Part shown: in pieces, positions 20,004 through 29,675 of the stretch
Numbering within the stretch: the first letter of the stretch is position 1
Layout: each line of letters opens with the position of its first letter
Assembly: GCF_003472385.1 (NCBI RefSeq)
Contig: NZ_QRLV01000012.1
Location: 1 to 57,444 of the forward strand
DNA from: Sutterella sp. AM11-39
GTDB taxonomy: Bacteria > Pseudomonadota > Gammaproteobacteria > Burkholderiales > Burkholderiaceae_F
Direction: 5' to 3'
DNA: 57,444 nt
Made by a program: the position numbers and the translations under genes
The notes under the pieces: generated by a model
What the model saw: the letters and a program-made list of their open reading frames with translations, nothing else
Told to the model about the DNA's origin: nothing
Databases searched by the model: none

Positions 20004-22293
20004 ATGCGATACAAACTCCTTCAAGTTGCCATATTGTGTAACACCGTATTCAGTTCGGCTGCGCTTGCTGCCCCCCCCCCTGACAGTTGATCTTGACAAA
20101 AATTTCACACATCTAGTCGAAGGCGACGTTCACGAACGTTACCAATATATATCGTGGGATGTAATTGAGGACGCTAAGTGGAACCAAAGTTACATCCTTG
20201 ATGTAAAAGATGGTGCTTCATTTACTGTTGAAGGTAACACAAAAATCCACCAATATGCGCCTCACTCTGATGAAGGTGATGTAGGTAGCTACGCCGTTCA
20301 TACATCTGGAGGCAAAATTTATCTGTTAGGCAATGTCGATATTGTGTCGCGACACAAAGAGCATGCGAAATTCGGTGCTAACGCCGTTTATGCACAAAAT
20401 TCGGGCCATGTTGAATTGGGGTCAAAAGGCACAACGACAAGAGTTTGGTCTATTGAAAATAAACCGGATGCTATATCCGCAAAGGCTGGTGGTACGGTTG
20501 TTTTTCAATCAGAAATGAACCAGGTAGTTGGTTCGATGGATTTTTTGGATGGAAATTTAGGTGGACGAAATTCTTCAATTTCTGGAATATTTTCAGGTGA
20601 GGGAGCATATTGGTTCGGTGATGAACAAAGTTGGGCAAATGCTGCTGTAACCATAGAAGATGTTCCTCTGTTAGGTTCTCTGACATTTGAATATAAAGAT
20701 TGGGCAGGAACTAGTATAAAGTTTCCTATTGAATTTGATTTTCCAAAAATTACAGATACCTTTGAACTCACGTTTAGAGATGGTGCTCAATGGACATATT
20801 TTGGCATCGCTGATTCTTATCAACGAGTTGTTAGTGGCCAGGATGCGACTTTAACTAGTATCCCAAAACGAATTTCTGCCATCAGGTTAGAAGATGGTGG
20901 AATCATTAACATGTTTGACGAGAATATTCAGAAAAACTGGGAGGACCTAGGGTTACTCGATATTTTTAAGGATCTTAAATACGTTAAACATGACTATGTT
21001 CGAATCGGAGATTTGAAAGGCAGTGGCGGTATCTTCCGGTTGGATCTGAACTCTGATAAACGGTCTGAAAGCGACGTGATCTACGTTGAAGGATCCACTG
21101 ATCCGGGTATGCACTACATCGAACCATACAACCTCGATGCTCTTCGTTCGATTAGTCCGGAAAATGAGTTGATTTTTGCTCTTGTCGCCAAAGATGTAGA
21201 AGTGACGTTCGCGGATAAGCAAAACCTGTTCGGTGAAACGCTTTTTGACTATGAACTTGAAATTGGTTCGGAAGACATTGATAGCACTTATGAACTCTCA
21301 CGTGAGGAGGAGTTGCAGGGAAAATATGAGCAATGGTCGGACTTCAGAAACGGTACGAAATGGGTGATTAAGAATATTACTTTCTCTGACTCAGCTGCGG
21401 TTCGCGGCATGACCGGCGCAGGCTGGGCAAGCTATGGCGCCGCTGTCGAAATGGATCGTCGCGATCGTCGTCTCTCCGAAACTTCGCGCAATCAAGAGGA
21501 TCCGAATAGCGGGTTGTGGATACGAGCGACACACGGTCGAGCCGGGGCTACTGGCCAATATCGGTGGGACCGTGACGGCTTTACGTTGGGTTTCGACAGG
21601 AAGATTTCCGAAGGCAACCGTTTGGGGCTGTGGTTCTCATACAGCAAAGGCAACACGGAACTGCTGGACGTGGATGACGGCAACGGCGATATGGAGCGCT
21701 ACGAACTGGCTCTCTACGACACGCTGACCTTTGGTAGCCATTACCTCGATTTTGTCGGACGCTTCGGTCGCGTGAGTTCCGAGTTCTCAACGGTTAATCC
21801 GAAGTACTCGACTTCCGGGGATTACGATCAGGACTATCTGGCGTTGTCGGCCGAATATGGGTACACGCTCAAGGATGTCAACACCGGCGTTTTCGTTGAA
21901 CCGCAGGTGCAAGCCCAGGTAGCATGGCTCGATAGCTACGACTACAGCGTCCAGCGCACTATGAGCACTGATGTCGACAGCGCAACGAGCGTCATCGGCC
22001 GCATCGGTCTGCGCGCCGGTCGTGCCTGGTCCGGAGAGACGTGCGCCGGTGAAATCTATATCCGCGGTGATGTCTTGCATCAGTTAACCGATGGTCAGGA
22101 TGTAACGTTCAAGTCCAAGACGGACGTGCTGCATCGTGACTGGGGTGATTTCGGAACTTGGGCAACGTTCGGTATTGGCGGTTTCGCAACATGGAGGAAC
22201 TGTCTGGATTTCCAATTCGACGTTGAAAAAACCGAGGGTAGTGAGATTGACGACACGTGGTTACTGTCTGGTCGCATGAACTATCGCTTCTAG
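20004..22293 (+). CDS. Phase-variable autotransporter, out of frame as sequenced
   Basis: From ATG 20004 the frame gives a good signal peptide, MRYKLLQVAILCNTVFSSAA then LA, with an ALA cleavage site. It is followed at once by a run of 10 C (20071-20080). With 10 C the frame stops at TGA three codons later. With 9 or 12 C it joins the long frame that starts PLTVDLDKNFTHL and runs to 22293. The mature product would be about 740 aa: a passenger with beta-strand repeats, then a barrel of about 270 residues (from about SAAVRGMTGAGWASYGAAVE) ending SGRMNYRF with a terminal Phe. It is intact but OFF in this genome. The passenger is more AT-rich than the barrel half, suggesting module exchange. A terminator follows at 22412. 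Confidence 0.87.
20071..20080. repeat. Poly-C(10) tract at the signal peptidase junction
   Basis: Ten C directly after the codons for the ALA cleavage site. The count is fixed by the downstream reading CTG-CCC-CCC-CCC-CTG. The gene is in frame with 9 or 12 C. A slippage event of one base would turn it ON and add or remove only proline codons at the mature N-terminus. Confidence 0.87.
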
Positions 22294-22411
22294 TCACTGT
22301 CGACAGACGGTCGAAGCGTCGACTCAAGGCGATGCATGTGAGCATAGATTGATCCAATAACTTCGTCTGTTACACCGAGTCGCTTAACAACCATCCTGCC
22401 CAGAGTGGGGA

Positions 22412-22453
22412 AAAACGGTCCTACGGATTTTTCCGAACAGGACCGTTTTTTTT
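22412..22453 (+). terminator. Intrinsic terminator
   Basis: Stem AAAACGGTCCT/AGGACCGTTTT (11 bp, 16-nt loop) followed by a T run, about 120 bp after the autotransporter stop codon. Confidence 0.85.
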
Positions 22454-22552
22454 CGATTACCAGGTCAAAAGGAGGATGGTCGAAGCCAAGAAGACAAACG
22501 CTGCGGCATCAACACTGAGTCCGTTTTACGTATATAAGATTGTCAATTGTTT

Positions 22553-23521
22553 TTATTCTTGACGAACTTCTCCGACTGAAATTCTCGTCGGCAAATACCC
22601 GATCGCAATCTGTACTTTCAGCGGATGCCGATCAATGGCCTTCTTCAAGGCCGTCGGATCAACCAAGCCTGTGGCGTCCGAGAGCGCCAGCGCAATCTTG
22701 CTTCCCGTGCGGTATTCAGCAAGCGCATTGACGATGAACTGCGCGACGGCTTCCACCGCATCAATGGCTTTGGTGGTAGCAACAATCGTGCGGTGCTCGC
22801 GCGGCTCTGATTGCGGTTCACTCACAAAGAGTCCTTGCGGGAAAACATCTCTCGTGACGGCCTTGGCCGCCTCGAAAGCCAGGGCTTCGGTGACGACGGC
22901 AGTGCTCGGCGTCACTTTCGCCCGAAAGATCGCGTGATGCATCTTGGTGCTTGCGCGCAGCATCGTGAAGCGAATGAGTTTTCCGCTGCGTCGGCTCTCC
23001 GGTGTTTTCCCGTCGTCGGGCAAAAGGGAATATCTCTCAAAACGCATCGGCGTGAGGTCGACAAACACCAGGCGGCAGTCCTTGCGATCTGTGGTGGCGC
23101 TCTTTTCAAAGTCCTCCAAAGCCTCAAAAGTGGCGCAGAAGTGAAACTTGCAGCGGCTCCTTATGCCTTTGATCTCCGGCGCTGTCATGGTGGAGCAAAA
23201 AAGCGAGAGAAAGTATTGCAAGTCGCAGGCGCGGGCGACCGTGTGAAAGCGGTCGTGGCGACAGTTGCCGAGAACGCGTACTGCGTTGGACAACACGGAA
23301 ATTTCCAGAGGCTGATGAGAGCGCAGAACGGCCATTTGCAGGCGATCGATCATCGCGCTGCGAACGCCTCCTTCTACGTCCTCGAAGATCGAGGCGGCAA
23401 AGCGCAGGTCAAGGTCCTGCTGAACGCTCCAGCGTGTGCGGACCGGTGTTGGCCGCGGAGCGATGTGGTTTTTGCATGCTGAGACAAAGGTCTTCTCCTT
23501 AGCTTCAATTTGTTTGGTCAT
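22553..23521 (-). CDS. Unknown 322-aa protein
   Basis: I do not recognise this protein. ATG 23521 (MTKQIEAKEKTF), preceded by AGAAAG, is the most likely start; upstream alternative starts extend it by 17 residues. It is soluble, basic and cysteine-containing (CRHDRFHTVARACDL, RSRCKFHFCATF), with no membrane segment. The C-terminal part (AVTRDVFPQGLFVSEP, then ATTKAIDAVEAVAQFIV) looks folded and conserved. It is transcribed away from the traALEKB cluster across a 0.9-kb gap. Its position between the two pieces of the conjugative element suggests it belongs to that element, but this is inference. Confidence 0.55.
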   Translation of the reverse strand: MTKQIEAKEKTFVSACKNHIAPRPTPVRTRWSVQQDLDLRFAASIFEDVEGGVRSAMIDRLQMAVLRSHQPLEISVLSNAVRVLGNCRHDRFHTVARACDLQYFLSLFCSTMTAPEIKGIRSRCKFHFCATFEALEDFEKSATTDRKDCRLVFVDLTPMRFERYSLLPDDGKTPESRRSGKLIRFTMLRASTKMHHAIFRAKVTPSTAVVTEALAFEAAKAVTRDVFPQGLFVSEPQSEPREHRTIVATTKAIDAVEAVAQFIVNALAEYRTGSKIALALSDATGLVDPTALKKAIDRHPLKVQIAIGYLPTRISVGEVRQE

Positions 23522-24444
23522 TTCAAACTGCTTTCTGGCCAAATAAGTAAGAGCGCACTTTGCGATTCTCAACCGCTCGATTATTCGCTTCGAATAAGCG
23601 CAACGGCCGTTCTATAAGGCGCTCGGAGTTAAGGTGGGTGTCCAATATCGGAACATCGGGCTGCTCGCGAGCAAGCGAAGGGAGGCAATCTAGGGAAAAT
23701 TTACTGAAATGTAAATAGCCTGAAAAAATATTTTTTTCTGCAAGACGGATTGGAAGAAAATGCGGACCTGAGCCGGACGGAATTCGCCGGCATCAACCGT
23801 CGATTGGAGAAAGCAGGGGGACAGTGCTCACAATGAGCACGAATAAAAATGAAAAGGTCAAGCCTAAAGAGATATTTCTAAATAGAAACAAAGAGTTATC
23901 AAAAGCATGCTCCGGAGAGCCCGGCAGCCGAGACGGCGGCCTTGAAAATCGGGATTCGGGAGCAAAGTGCCGTTATCCGATTTTCAAACTTGAAAAACTA
24001 CGGCAGAAATCAAATAGACGGGAATTTGCGAATGACCGTCAAATCACATGCGTTCTCGATTGGACATTCGAATGTCGGCGATCGACATATTGTTTCGGCT
24101 CCGAAAAAGCAAGACCGCGAAGACTACACGACTCGGAGGCACGTTGCGAATTTTTGATGAAAAGTTCGGACCTGCTAACGCTCTTGTGTGACCCGTTAAA
24201 CCATTGACGGCATTGAAAATTCGAGTCGGAAACACGCCACGGAGCAACGAAAATTTTTGCGGCAAACTTTGTCGGAAACGCTCCAAAGCGTCCCGAAAAA
24301 TCCTTGACGGCGCAGGCTGCTTTGCGAAGAATTCGCCGCCGTGCCGGGTGCGGGGACGTCTTTGCGCTCGGTACGGAGGACAACGGTCGGGACGGACAAA
24401 CCGCCACCGATCGTTTTTTTGTGCAATCCCCAAAGGAGAAAACA
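23522..24444. other. Divergent intergenic region before traA
   Basis: About 920 bp separates the unknown minus-strand gene from traA. Reading frames present (for example 23824-24207) have no good start context or recognisable content, so I do not call a gene. It should contain the promoter of the tra cluster and could contain a regulatory or transfer-origin region; no oriT-like inverted repeat with a nick site was identified. Confidence 0.35.
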
Positions 24445-24777
24445 ATGTTTTTCACCATGTCGGACGAAGCGCGCCTGAAGGCATTCAAGTGGGGCTTCGT
24501 GACGGTGCTCGCCGTTTGGGCTTTGCTTTTGATGTCGGATCCGGCGCATGCCGCCGCCACGGGTGGAGCGGAATTCAAATCGCTCTACGAGCTCGTGTCG
24601 GGTTGGGCGCGCGGCTACCTCGGCAGAGCGATCGCAGTGGTCTTTCTGCTTGTGGGCCTTTTGACGGGTCTGGTTCGCGGCTCCGTGGTTGCGGCGGTGA
24701 CGGCAATGGGCGCGGCAGTGGCCTTGCTGATGTTGCCCGCGATCATCGACACGCTCTTTAACGGCGTCGGAGTTTAA
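24445..24777 (+). CDS. traA: Type IV conjugative pilin TraA
   Basis: 110 aa, ATG 24445 with AAAGGAG. A leader-like N-terminus with a membrane segment (VTVLAVWALLLM, then SDPAHAAATG) is followed by a mature part with two hydrophobic helices (AIAVVFLLVGLLTGLV and VVAAVTAMGAAVALLML). This is the layout of F/SXT-type TraA propilin, which is processed and assembled into the conjugative pilus. The call is supported by the traL, traE, traK and traB order that follows. An in-frame ATG four codons later is an alternative start. Length is normal for the family. Confidence 0.8.
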   Translation: MFFTMSDEARLKAFKWGFVTVLAVWALLLMSDPAHAAATGGAEFKSLYELVSGWARGYLGRAIAVVFLLVGLLTGLVRGSVVAAVTAMGAAVALLMLPAIIDTLFNGVGV

Positions 24778-24872
24778 GCAAAGACCTGTGCGAAAGAGGC
24801 CTGCATCGCTTTCTCGGCAACAGGCTCCTTTCGCACTAAACCCCCGACATAACCGAACAAAAGGAAAGACAC

Positions 24873-25151
24873 ATGCAGCCGATTCCCGTACCGAGAACGC
24901 TTGATGCGCGTTCCCGATTGCTTTTCTGGGAGAGCGACTATGTATTGGCCGCCATGGGCGGGTTGGTTGCCGGCCTTCTGGTTTCGGGGCTCACCGCAGG
25001 AATCGTCGGAGCATTTCTCTTTGCCTGGGGTTGGAAAAAAGCCCGAGGCGGGGGTTCCACCTCCCGCGCGGTGGCGCTTGCGTACTGGCATCTGCCGGCG
25101 GACTTCTTCATCCGAGTCCCGCAAAGCGCCAGACGCCATTTCATCGGGTAA
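24873..25151 (+). CDS. traL: Type IV conjugative pilus assembly protein TraL
   Basis: 92 aa, ATG 24873 preceded by AAAGGAAAG. Small inner-membrane protein with a hydrophobic hairpin (YVLAAMGGLVAGLLVSGLTA and IVGAFLFAWGW) and a basic C-terminus (SARRHFIG). It matches TraL of F-like transfer systems, needed for pilus assembly. It sits 95 bp after traA and 94 bp before traE, and is probably in the same operon. Confidence 0.82.
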   Translation: MQPIPVPRTLDARSRLLFWESDYVLAAMGGLVAGLLVSGLTAGIVGAFLFAWGWKKARGGGSTSRAVALAYWHLPADFFIRVPQSARRHFIG

Positions 25152-25245
25152 ATCCGAACAACGTCAAACCCAAACCGAACAGACAGAGAAGACACAGGGC
25201 GATTCGAGTCGCTCGCCGTCAGTCAAACCGAAAAAGACCGTACCC

Positions 25246-25896
25246 ATGCAGCGAATCATTCAGACAGTCTCGGCCGAAGCCGCCGCCCATCTGCAGATCC
25301 GACGCGCCATTGTGGCGGCATTGGGCGTGAGTCTCGTCACCAATGCCGCCTTGGCGCTCACGCTTCTTACCAAAACCGACAACAGCCGCACGATCGTCTT
25401 GTCGCCGGCGGCCACGCAAACCTACATCGCCACCGACGATTCGGTGAGTCCCAATCTGATGGAGTCCTTTGCCTCGGAGTCGGCTTCCGTTCTCCTGACG
25501 ATGACGCCGGCGACGGCTTCTTCCAATGCCGAAATCTTCCTGAAAAACGTCGCGCCTCAAGCCTACGGCGCCATGGCAAGCGCCGTGCGCCGCGGCGCTT
25601 CTGAACTCGTTCGCAACTACGCTTCAAGCGTCTTTTACCGACACGCCTCGGCCGTGGATGAAAGCGCCAAGAGCGTATGCCTTACCGGCGAACGCCGAAT
25701 GATGATCGCAAGCACCGTGACCGAAACGAGCGACGTAACGGTCTGCATGCGATATGTTGTAACGGCCGGCCGATTGCAGATTTCTCTGCTCACCATCCGC
25801 CCGAGTCAAAGCTCGGATCCGGCCGCGGAACTCGCCGCCTTCACGCAAACCGACGCCACCGTCGTTTCAGCTGAAACTCCTGATACGCCGAACTGA
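25246..25896 (+). CDS. traE: Type IV conjugative pilus assembly protein TraE
   Basis: 216 aa from ATG 25246, the only good start in this frame after traL. One N-terminal membrane segment (AIVAALGVSLVTNAALALTL) is followed by a periplasmic domain with the pattern of the VirB8-like TraE family (FLKNVAPQAYGAM near the middle). TraE is part of the inner-membrane core of F-type secretion systems. Two cysteines (SVCLTGERR and VTVCMRY) may form a disulfide. It is between traL and traK in the usual order. Confidence 0.82.
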   Translation: MQRIIQTVSAEAAAHLQIRRAIVAALGVSLVTNAALALTLLTKTDNSRTIVLSPAATQTYIATDDSVSPNLMESFASESASVLLTMTPATASSNAEIFLKNVAPQAYGAMASAVRRGASELVRNYASSVFYRHASAVDESAKSVCLTGERRMMIASTVTETSDVTVCMRYVVTAGRLQISLLTIRPSQSSDPAAELAAFTQTDATVVSAETPDTPN

Positions 25897-26007
25897 CGCG
25901 CATCAATCACCCAAGCACGACAAACCCAAAACGCCGCTCTGAGACAATTTTAAGAGCCAGAGGCGTCGTGCGTTTGAAACACTACTAACAGCTCACAAAC
26001 AAACCAA

Positions 26008-26883
26008 ATGAAGAACGCCTTTTTGCCAAAGACGCTCGCCGGTGTCTGTGCGCTTGGATTTGCTCTTGCAAACCCTGCCACGGCTGCCGATCCCGCCACG
26101 CATCCGCTCTCGCGCGATCACGTCAACCTCGTTCGCGTACAGGGACAGAAAATCACCGACGTCGTCTACGACACCCAGGCGCTGGAAGTCTCCGCCGACA
26201 AACAGCGCGGGATCGTCTTTGTGAAGGTTAAGTCGGCTTGGCTCAATTCGGCTGCAGAGAACGTGACGTCGGCCTTCTTCAACACCGAAACCGAAAACTT
26301 CTCCGTGCAGTTCTTTGTGAGCGCCGTGCCGTCTCAGACGGTCGATCTGGTGCCGCAGACGGACGTGGCGGGCGCCGCCGACGATCGGCAGACGCGAATT
26401 GCACTTGCCGCACCTCTGATGAAACTCGACACGGGCGACTTTGTGAGCGACTTGAAGCTCCTGGTGCAAAAAAGCGTCACGGCAGATATCGCTCACGACG
26501 TTCGTGCCGTGGGTTCTCTGACGGGCGCCGAGGACGACCGTCGCTTTGCGAGTCTTCCCGCACCCGAAGGCTCCGTCTACTGGGAAGGGTTCAAGGTGAG
26601 AGAAACCCGGGCCTTTCTCACCGCCGACAAATTGACCGAGACGCTTCTTTTTACACGCGTCTCCCCCAAGGCGTCGGTGCCTGACGCCGCACGCCTGGCG
26701 GGCGTTATCCGCGGCGTCTTGGCCGTTGCTCAGGAAGTGCGCACCGGAGACCGACTGCAGACCGAAGTCACGATCATCCGTTCGCGAGAAGCGGCACTGC
26801 GCGGCCGCGATGTCTTTGAAAGCGCCTTGACCGAACTTTCGGGCGCCGTGCCCTCGCACTCCCGTACCGAGGAGCGTCGATGA
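26008..26883 (+). CDS. traK: Conjugative outer-membrane-complex protein TraK
   Basis: 291 aa, ATG 26008 with a Sec signal peptide ending near ANPATAADP. The mature protein is a secretin-like periplasmic TraK (VirB9-like), containing VNLVRVQGQKITDVVYDTQ, typical of the family, and a beta-rich C-terminal half. TraK joins TraV and TraB to form the channel core. The stop codon overlaps the traB ATG (ATGA at 26880-26883), indicating translational coupling. No ribosome-binding site is obvious. The protein itself looks intact. Confidence 0.83.
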   Translation: MKNAFLPKTLAGVCALGFALANPATAADPATHPLSRDHVNLVRVQGQKITDVVYDTQALEVSADKQRGIVFVKVKSAWLNSAAENVTSAFFNTETENFSVQFFVSAVPSQTVDLVPQTDVAGAADDRQTRIALAAPLMKLDTGDFVSDLKLLVQKSVTADIAHDVRAVGSLTGAEDDRRFASLPAPEGSVYWEGFKVRETRAFLTADKLTETLLFTRVSPKASVPDAARLAGVIRGVLAVAQEVRTGDRLQTEVTIIRSREAALRGRDVFESALTELSGAVPSHSRTEERR

Positions 26884-27695
26884 CAAACAAGCCCTTTGAT
26901 TTTGAAGCCGAGCGCAACAGGATGGCAAAGGAACTGGGTCTTACGTATTCGGACAACGGCAAGGCCGTCTTCTGGCAGGAAAACATGCAAGCGCAAGAGG
27001 CCAAACGGGAGCTCACGGAGATTCTGGCAACCGAGCGCAAGCCCAATCGCACCTCGGCCTTTGAAGAAACTCCGAACTCGGCTCAGGAACCCGTACCCGA
27101 GTCGAGCGCCGCAGGCCGCGATTTCGATCAGCCCCGTTACTACCAGGAAGACAACGACACGGCGGAAGCCATCTACTCGCAGGGCCGCACGACGGAGTCT
27201 CAGAGCGAGCAGACCGCAGGCGTTTCGATGGCCAAGGAGCATTCCAAGCTTTCTTTGAAACTGCGCATGAAGTCGATGTTCAACCGCTTTCAGGGCTTTG
27301 CGCAAAGCAGAAAGGAGCGCTCGCAGGCAAGCGGCGTTGCCGCACAGCAAAAGGAAAAGAAAAAACAGGTGCAGACGGCCGTTGCGGGACTAACCGTGGT
27401 GTTTGTGCTTGTGACGGGCGCCATGATCGTCGCCGGCGACGAGCGTCGGGCACGGCCCGAGCCTTGCGATCCTTCCCACAGACATGATGGATATGCAAGA
27501 ACGAAAGAATCTGGAAACGTCCGTGATTGCTTCGGCGCAGAAGAGGGGACTGCGTCTTGCGAACAAATCCAAGGTCAAGCTTGCCGAAGAACTCAATCGT
27601 CGCAAGGAATATCTCTCGGTTTCTGCCGCCGTTCAGAAGCTCGATCGCATGGACGAGTACGCCGTTTTTCAGTTCGGCCAAGGCGGCTGGCTTGA
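26880..27695 (+). pseudogene. traB: traB, truncated after its membrane helix
   Basis: The start overlaps traK. The first about 180 residues have a cytoplasmic N-terminus rich in E and Q and a single membrane helix (AVAGLTVVFVLVTGAMIVAG), like TraB (VirB10-like). After about 27440 the frame becomes low-quality sequence (DERRARPEPCDPSHRHDG...) that ignores the real coding frame of the next gene, so the conserved periplasmic TraB domain is gone. Full-length TraB is about 450 aa. The simplest explanation is a deletion that joined traB to the next gene and also removed traV, traC and later genes. Confidence 0.72.
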
Positions 27696-28287
27696 AACGC
27701 TCGAGGAAGCCAAAAACAAAGCCACTGCAAGCGACTGGGAGCGCTACATGAATTTTCGTGAGTCTCGGTTTTCCCATGAAGCGCTTCTTCTGATCACTAC
27801 CTATGTGCGGCGCGTGATTCCCGATCCTGAGCTCGATTACGGCAAGACTTGGTGTATCACACTGAACGAGTCCGGGTGCCCGGCGCCGCAGTGGATCATC
27901 GTCAATACTCAGGCCGGCTCGGTGTTTTGCGTGAACGTTCATTACACCGAGGAGGGGGCCATTGTAAAGGCGGAGTTCAGGCTCGAAAGACGTCGCCTGG
28001 ATCTTCTGCTGGAGCGTTCCAACGGCAGCGATGAAGAGATGCAGATCATGCTTGGCATCACTCACGGCCATTTTGACTTGAAGCGCAACTACTGTGACTT
28101 GCAAAAAGATACGACGATCAAGACGTATCCGGTTTCGAGCAGCAAAGTCAGCCTCGAAATGGATCTCGATCAGGCACTGGAGTTTTTTCAATCGCCGATC
28201 GGCGTGGCCATGATCTCAGGGCGTGTAGACTCGATAAATGGCAAAGAAGTAGGAGAGGGATTCCGCCTGGGCCGCTTGTTTTTCTGA
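27484..28287 (+). CDS. Unknown protein joined to the traB breakpoint
   Basis: 267 aa from ATG 27484, but the frame is open back to 27427 and no ribosome-binding site precedes the ATG, so the true N-terminus may be lost. The sequence begins MMDMQERKNLETSVIAS and has a helical first part and a mixed alpha/beta second part (WIIVNTQAGSVFCVNVHYTE). I do not recognise the family and it is not a tra gene I know. There is no membrane segment. It ends 138 bp before menA. It could be a 5'-truncated gene of the conjugative element, or an ordinary cargo gene. Confidence 0.5.
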   Translation: MMDMQERKNLETSVIASAQKRGLRLANKSKVKLAEELNRRKEYLSVSAAVQKLDRMDEYAVFQFGQGGWLETLEEAKNKATASDWERYMNFRESRFSHEALLLITTYVRRVIPDPELDYGKTWCITLNESGCPAPQWIIVNTQAGSVFCVNVHYTEEGAIVKAEFRLERRRLDLLLERSNGSDEEMQIMLGITHGHFDLKRNYCDLQKDTTIKTYPVSSSKVSLEMDLDQALEFFQSPIGVAMISGRVDSINGKEVGEGFRLGRLFF

Positions 28288-28424
28288 CCTGATTGACGGT
28301 GCCGTCAGTTTTTCGTTTGCTTTCGAGCCCACTTGGGCGTCTGTTGGTGTCAGAGCATATTCGGGACACTACTAATGGGTATACTGCGGGTTTTCGTTAA
28401 CCGTGTAGAGGAAAGTTGTATTAC

Positions 28425-29322
28425 ATGACAAATAAGCGCACCTTGGCAGATTGGTTCCTGGCGACTCGCCCGTGGTCGTATCCGGCTTCGACAATGCCGG
28501 TGGCTTTGGTCCTTGCCTACTATTTCGCTGACGGTGTAGCCGTTGATCCGGTCAATGCCGTCTGGGCGCTTGTGAACATCGTCATTTTCCATGCGGCAGG
28601 TAACGTCTGGAGCGACTATTTTGACTTTCAGTACGGCGTCGACAACCAAAACACGTTGGGAGTTCGCCAGCTTGTCGACGGTAAGTTCGTGGCCCGGGAG
28701 TTTCTCTGGCTTGCAATTTTCCTTTTTGCCGCTGGAACGCTGTGTGCGCTCTTTCTCGTTTGGCGAACGGGGTTGCCGTTTCTGGCGGTGACTTTTGCGG
28801 GCATTGCGGCGGCGCTGGTGTATCCGCCTTTTAAGTATCGCGTCGGCGGTGACGCGGTCATCTTTATCGCCTATACGCTCACGCCGCTTTTTGCTACGGC
28901 GTGGATTGTGACGGGGACGTGGTCGCTTGATGCTATCTGGGCGGTACTGCCCACCGGGATTCTCACAGTCGGCATTTTGCACGCCAATAATCTGCGAGAT
29001 GCTAAGACGGATACGGAGGCCGGCATTCGTACGCTTGCTTCAGTCTTGGGAAAAAATGGTCGGTGAGGCTGTATCAGTTTGAGATGCTTGTGCCGTTTGC
29101 AATTTTGTTGGCAACTGTTTGGCTCGGGATTTTGCCGTTGACAGTGCTGTTGACTCTGCCTGTTGCCGTGGGTGTGATGACCCAGTGCAAGAGCAGGTCG
29201 GACGATTTGATGGCGTCAATACGGAGAGCATAGCGACGTTGGATGCCTCGACGGCTAAGACGCAGCTGATGTTCTCAATGCTGACGGTGGCGGGGCTTAT
29301 AGCCGGGCATTGGCTGACTTGA
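28425..29322 (+). pseudogene. menA: menA (1,4-dihydroxy-2-naphthoate prenyltransferase), frameshifted
   Basis: ATG 28425 with GAGGAAAG upstream. The N-terminal 214 residues contain the prenyltransferase core: NVWSDYFDFQYGVD (first Asp motif) and NNLRDAKTDTEAG (second Asp motif), plus several membrane helices. MenA prenylates DHNA in menaquinone synthesis. The frame breaks at a run of six A (about 29050): the expected GKKWSVRLYQFEM continues in another frame to a TAG at about 29231. The last part (LDASTAKTQLMFSMLTVAGL) lies in a third frame ending at 29322. Two frameshifts argue for a pseudogene. The first, in a homopolymer, could also be a sequencing error. Confidence 0.8.
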
Positions 29323-29408
29323 CAAAAGCTGTCCAGCGACAGAACGCTCGATTCTCGGAAGATGGAAGTCGGGCGTTTTTCATAAGTCTTTATGCTTGGT
29401 TGGAATTT

Positions 29409-29675
29409 CTAGAGCGAAGAAATATGACCTGAACTAAGAAGACACTTCATTTCGCCAGTCCTTTGCCCAGGCAAGACTGTTGCTCCAACTAGGTTCAGTA
29501 TGTTTTCCTTGACTGTAAGAAGCGGATCTATTTTTCTGGTGTAGGCAGGAATGCCTCCGAAGACACTGTAAAGACGGACTTTGTCCTCATCGTAAAAATC
29601 GGGATAAAAAGCGCTGGTATCAATCTTTCCGAACGTTTCGTCGAAACGCTGATCAAGCCTTTCCGGGACTCTGGA
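29409..29675 (-). pseudogene. C-terminal fragment of a DUF234-type ATPase
   Basis: An 85-90 codon minus-strand frame without a start reads YSVFGGIPAY, then IDPLLTVKENILNLV. This is the signature region after the ATPase core in archaeal-type (DUF234-linked) AAA ATPases. The Walker motifs and the rest are absent. It ends at a TAG at 29409-29411. This is a relic, possibly brought by the same mobile DNA as the ATPase at 1627-2757. Confidence 0.55.

Noticed and set aside
23824..24207. 127-codon frame before traA
   Set aside because: No family features, atypical composition, and no conserved neighbour relation.
25993..26928. 311-codon minus-strand frame opposite traK
   Set aside because: Antisense shadow; TraK has signal peptide, overlap with traB and family features.
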